Shown here: positions 14,547 through 16,088 of the stretch, in pieces
How positions within the stretch are numbered: the stretch's first letter is position 1
How the letters are laid out: every line of letters starts with the position of its first letter
NCBI GenBank assembly: GCA_937859005.1
Contig: CALLYR010000557.1
Span: 1 to 16,088, forward strand
Length of the DNA stretch: 16,088 nucleotides
DNA from: an uncultured Paracoccus sp.
Lineage (GTDB): Bacteria; Pseudomonadota; Alphaproteobacteria; Rhodobacterales; Rhodobacteraceae
Direction of reading: 5' to 3'
The notes under the pieces: generated by a model
What the model was told of the DNA's origin: nothing
The model's database searches: none
Seen by the model: the letters and a program-made list of their open reading frames with translations, nothing else
Translations under genes and position numbers: made by a program

Positions 14547-14567
14547 GCCGGGCCCTGCAGGGCCGGC
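14547..14567 (-). terminator. GC-rich hairpin downstream of the FAD-linked oxidase gene
   Basis: Includes the perfect 14-base palindrome GGCCCTGCAGGGCC (14551-14564). The best fold pairs 14547-14551 with 14563-14567 and 14553-14555 with 14560-14562, with one bulged base. It sits about 25 bases after the oxidase stop on the minus strand. No T-run follows, so it may be an inefficient terminator or an mRNA-end stabiliser. Confidence 0.35.
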
Positions 14568-14591
14568 GGACCTCACGGAATCGTCAGCGGG

Positions 14592-15971
14592 TCAGTTCAT
14601 GTCGGGGACCAGCTTGCCGGGGTTCAGGATGTTGTTGGGATCAAGCGCGCGCTTGATCGCCCCCATGACCTGCCAACCCTCGCCATGCTCGGCCTCCATC
14701 AGGGAGCGCTTGCCGATGCCGATGCCATGTTCGCCGCTGATCGTGCCGCCCACGGCCAGCGCGCGTTCGGCCATGCGGCGCGCAACCGCCTTGGCAGCGG
14801 CGATCTCATCCGCGTTGCCGGGATCGACCAGCAGCAGCGTGTGAAAATTGCCGTCGCCCACATGGCCCACGATGTTGCCGGGAATTCCCGCATCTGCCAT
14901 GTCGGCGGCGGCGGCCGACACGGCGGCGGGCAGTCGGGACATCGGCACGCAGATATCCGTCACCATCCCCGTCGCCCCCGGCCGCAGCTTCAGCGCCGCC
15001 CAATAGGCCGTGTGCCGCGCCTCCCACAAACGCTTGCGGTCCTCGGCCGAGGTCGCCCAGGCAAAGCCCTGGCCGTTGTTTTCCCCTGCCAGCATCCCGA
15101 AAGCCTCGGCGTCGGTCCTGACCGATTCGGGCGAGCCGTTGAACTCGACCATCAGATGTGGCTGTTCGGGATAGTCGGTGCCAGAGTGAAGGTTCACCGC
15201 GCGCATCGCCAGCGCGTCCATGAACTCGATCCGCGCCATGGGGATGCCGGCCTGCATGGTCTGGGCCACGCAGGTGACCGCATCCTCCAGCGTGGGAAAG
15301 GCGCAGACGGCGGCGGCCACGTCCTCGGGCTGGCCATGCAGGCGCAGGGTCAGTTCGGTGATGATGCCCAGCGTGCCTTCGGACCCCACCATCAGCGCGG
15401 TCAGGTCGTAACCCGCGCTGGATTTCGCAGCGCGGGTTCCGGTGCGGATGATGCGCCCGTCGGCCAGAACGACTTCCAGCGCCAGCACATTGGCCGGCAT
15501 CGTTCCGTATCGGACGGTGGTGGTCCCGCTGGCCCGCGTCGAGGCCATGCCGCCAAGCGAGGCATTCGCCCCCGGATCGACCGGGAACATCAGCCCGGTC
15601 GCGCGCAGTTCCGTATTCAGCCCTTCGCGCGTGCAGCCGGGCTGGACGACGGCCAGCATGTCCTCGGCGCGGATCTCCAGCACCTTGTCCATCCGGCTCA
15701 TGTCCAGCACCAGCCCGCCCCGCACCGCCAGCGCATGCCCCTCCAGCGAGGTGCCTGTGCCCCAGCCGATCACCGGGACGCCGTGTTCGTTGCAGCAGGC
15801 GAGAATGCGCGACACCTCGTCCGTCGTCAGCGGCCAGGCGACGGCATCGGGGGGCGGCGCCCGGTGGAAGGTCTCGGACGCGGCGTGCTGGTCGCGGTCG
15901 GCCTGCGTCACCGACAGCCGGTTGCCCAGGGTCTCGCGCAGGGTGGACAAGACGGTATCGGGGATGGGCAT
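14592..15971 (-). CDS. FAD-linked oxidase, D-lactate dehydrogenase (cytochrome) / GlcD family
   Basis: A 459-residue flavoenzyme oxidising a D-2-hydroxy acid to the 2-keto acid. D-lactate is the closest match in family style, but glycolate or D-2-hydroxyglutarate are possible. The PCMH-type FAD-binding domain covers about 40-215, with PVIGWGTGTSLEGHA (67-80), FPVDPGANASLGGM (129-142) and GYDLTALMVGSEGTLGI (188-203). The FAD-oxidase C-terminal domain has VGHVGDGNFHTLL, ISGEHGIGIGKRSL and the end PNNILNPGKL. No signal peptide is seen, so it is cytoplasmic or peripheral on the membrane, passing electrons to the respiratory chain or a carrier. ATG 15971 is preferred over ATG 15992 because AGGAG lies 7 bases upstream and MPIPDTVLSTLRE fits the family start. 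It is alone between non-coding gaps and lies upstream of the GH25 gene. Confidence 0.92.
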   Translation of the reverse strand: MPIPDTVLSTLRETLGNRLSVTQADRDQHAASETFHRAPPPDAVAWPLTTDEVSRILACCNEHGVPVIGWGTGTSLEGHALAVRGGLVLDMSRMDKVLEIRAEDMLAVVQPGCTREGLNTELRATGLMFPVDPGANASLGGMASTRASGTTTVRYGTMPANVLALEVVLADGRIIRTGTRAAKSSAGYDLTALMVGSEGTLGIITELTLRLHGQPEDVAAAVCAFPTLEDAVTCVAQTMQAGIPMARIEFMDALAMRAVNLHSGTDYPEQPHLMVEFNGSPESVRTDAEAFGMLAGENNGQGFAWATSAEDRKRLWEARHTAYWAALKLRPGATGMVTDICVPMSRLPAAVSAAAADMADAGIPGNIVGHVGDGNFHTLLLVDPGNADEIAAAKAVARRMAERALAVGGTISGEHGIGIGKRSLMEAEHGEGWQVMGAIKRALDPNNILNPGKLVPDMN

Positions 15972-15992
15972 CGCGGGCTCCTGAAAATACAC

Positions 15993-16088
15993 GGACGAAG
16001 ATTGCCAGTGCGGCGCAGTCGCCTCAACCCCGGGCCGCAGGCGTGACCATGGTCCGGGGCGATGCGCCGCAGCGCCGTCACGCCATCA
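15993..16088. other. Right edge of the window, no gene recognised
   Basis: Upstream region of the FAD-linked oxidase. It contains an 8-base inverted repeat, GGCGTGAC at 16040-16047 and GTCACGCC at 16077-16084, separated by 29 bases. This could be a protein-binding site for oxidase regulation, or chance in GC-rich DNA. No clear promoter is seen. Confidence 0.25.

Noticed and set aside
14463..16046. 527-codon open frame on the + strand opposite the FAD-linked oxidase
   Set aside because: Shadow of a well-supported flavoenzyme gene. The translation shows no domain-like pattern and is His/Gly/Arg-rich.

Overview
The window is GC-rich with strong G/C preference at third codon positions. Its proteins look like those of an alphaproteobacterium of the Rhodobacteraceae/Paracoccus type. 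That placement is an inference from the style of AspRS, LivG/LivF, PurM/PurN and the short YigZ/IMPACT protein; there is no rRNA here to confirm it. The window is densely coded, no gene-free stretch exceeds about 130 bases, and I see no IS element, CRISPR array, prophage or toxin-antitoxin locus.

Left part (1-5934, + strand): a branched-chain-amino-acid-type (HAAT family) ABC transporter. Order: periplasmic binding protein (5' end outside the window), a strong hairpin terminator, livG and livF (ATGA overlap), a small secreted protein of unknown function 2 bases after livF, livH, livM, and a 97-residue three-helix membrane protein whose start overlaps the livM stop. The binding protein should deliver an amino acid or amide-like ligand to the LivH/LivM channel, driven by the LivG/LivF ATPases. 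The ligand cannot be read from the sequence.

Middle (5945-7575, - strand): purM-purN, the AIR synthetase and GAR transformylase of de novo purine synthesis, overlapping by GTGA and convergent with the transporter operon. A tRNA gene with a CAT anticodon (7689-7764, +) is divergent from purM.

Right part (7770-15971, all - strand). Read in transcription order from the right edge: a D-lactate dehydrogenase-type flavoenzyme; a GH25 lysozyme-like lipoprotein overlapping a CPBP membrane protease; aspS with a plausible promoter; a DUF1800-DUF1501 pair (DUF1501 carries a Tat-like signal); and a single-domain YigZ/IMPACT protein.

The most unusual feature is inside aspS. The gene encodes about 671 residues, some 80 more than usual. 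The surplus is one in-frame block (residues about 361-447, DNA 11601-11861) with about 52% GC and about 44% GC at third positions, unlike its surroundings. It looks like foreign DNA inserted in frame into an essential gene, at a surface position of the GAD domain. I found no multi-gene novel system; the rest is ordinary housekeeping and transport with a few points worth a second look.
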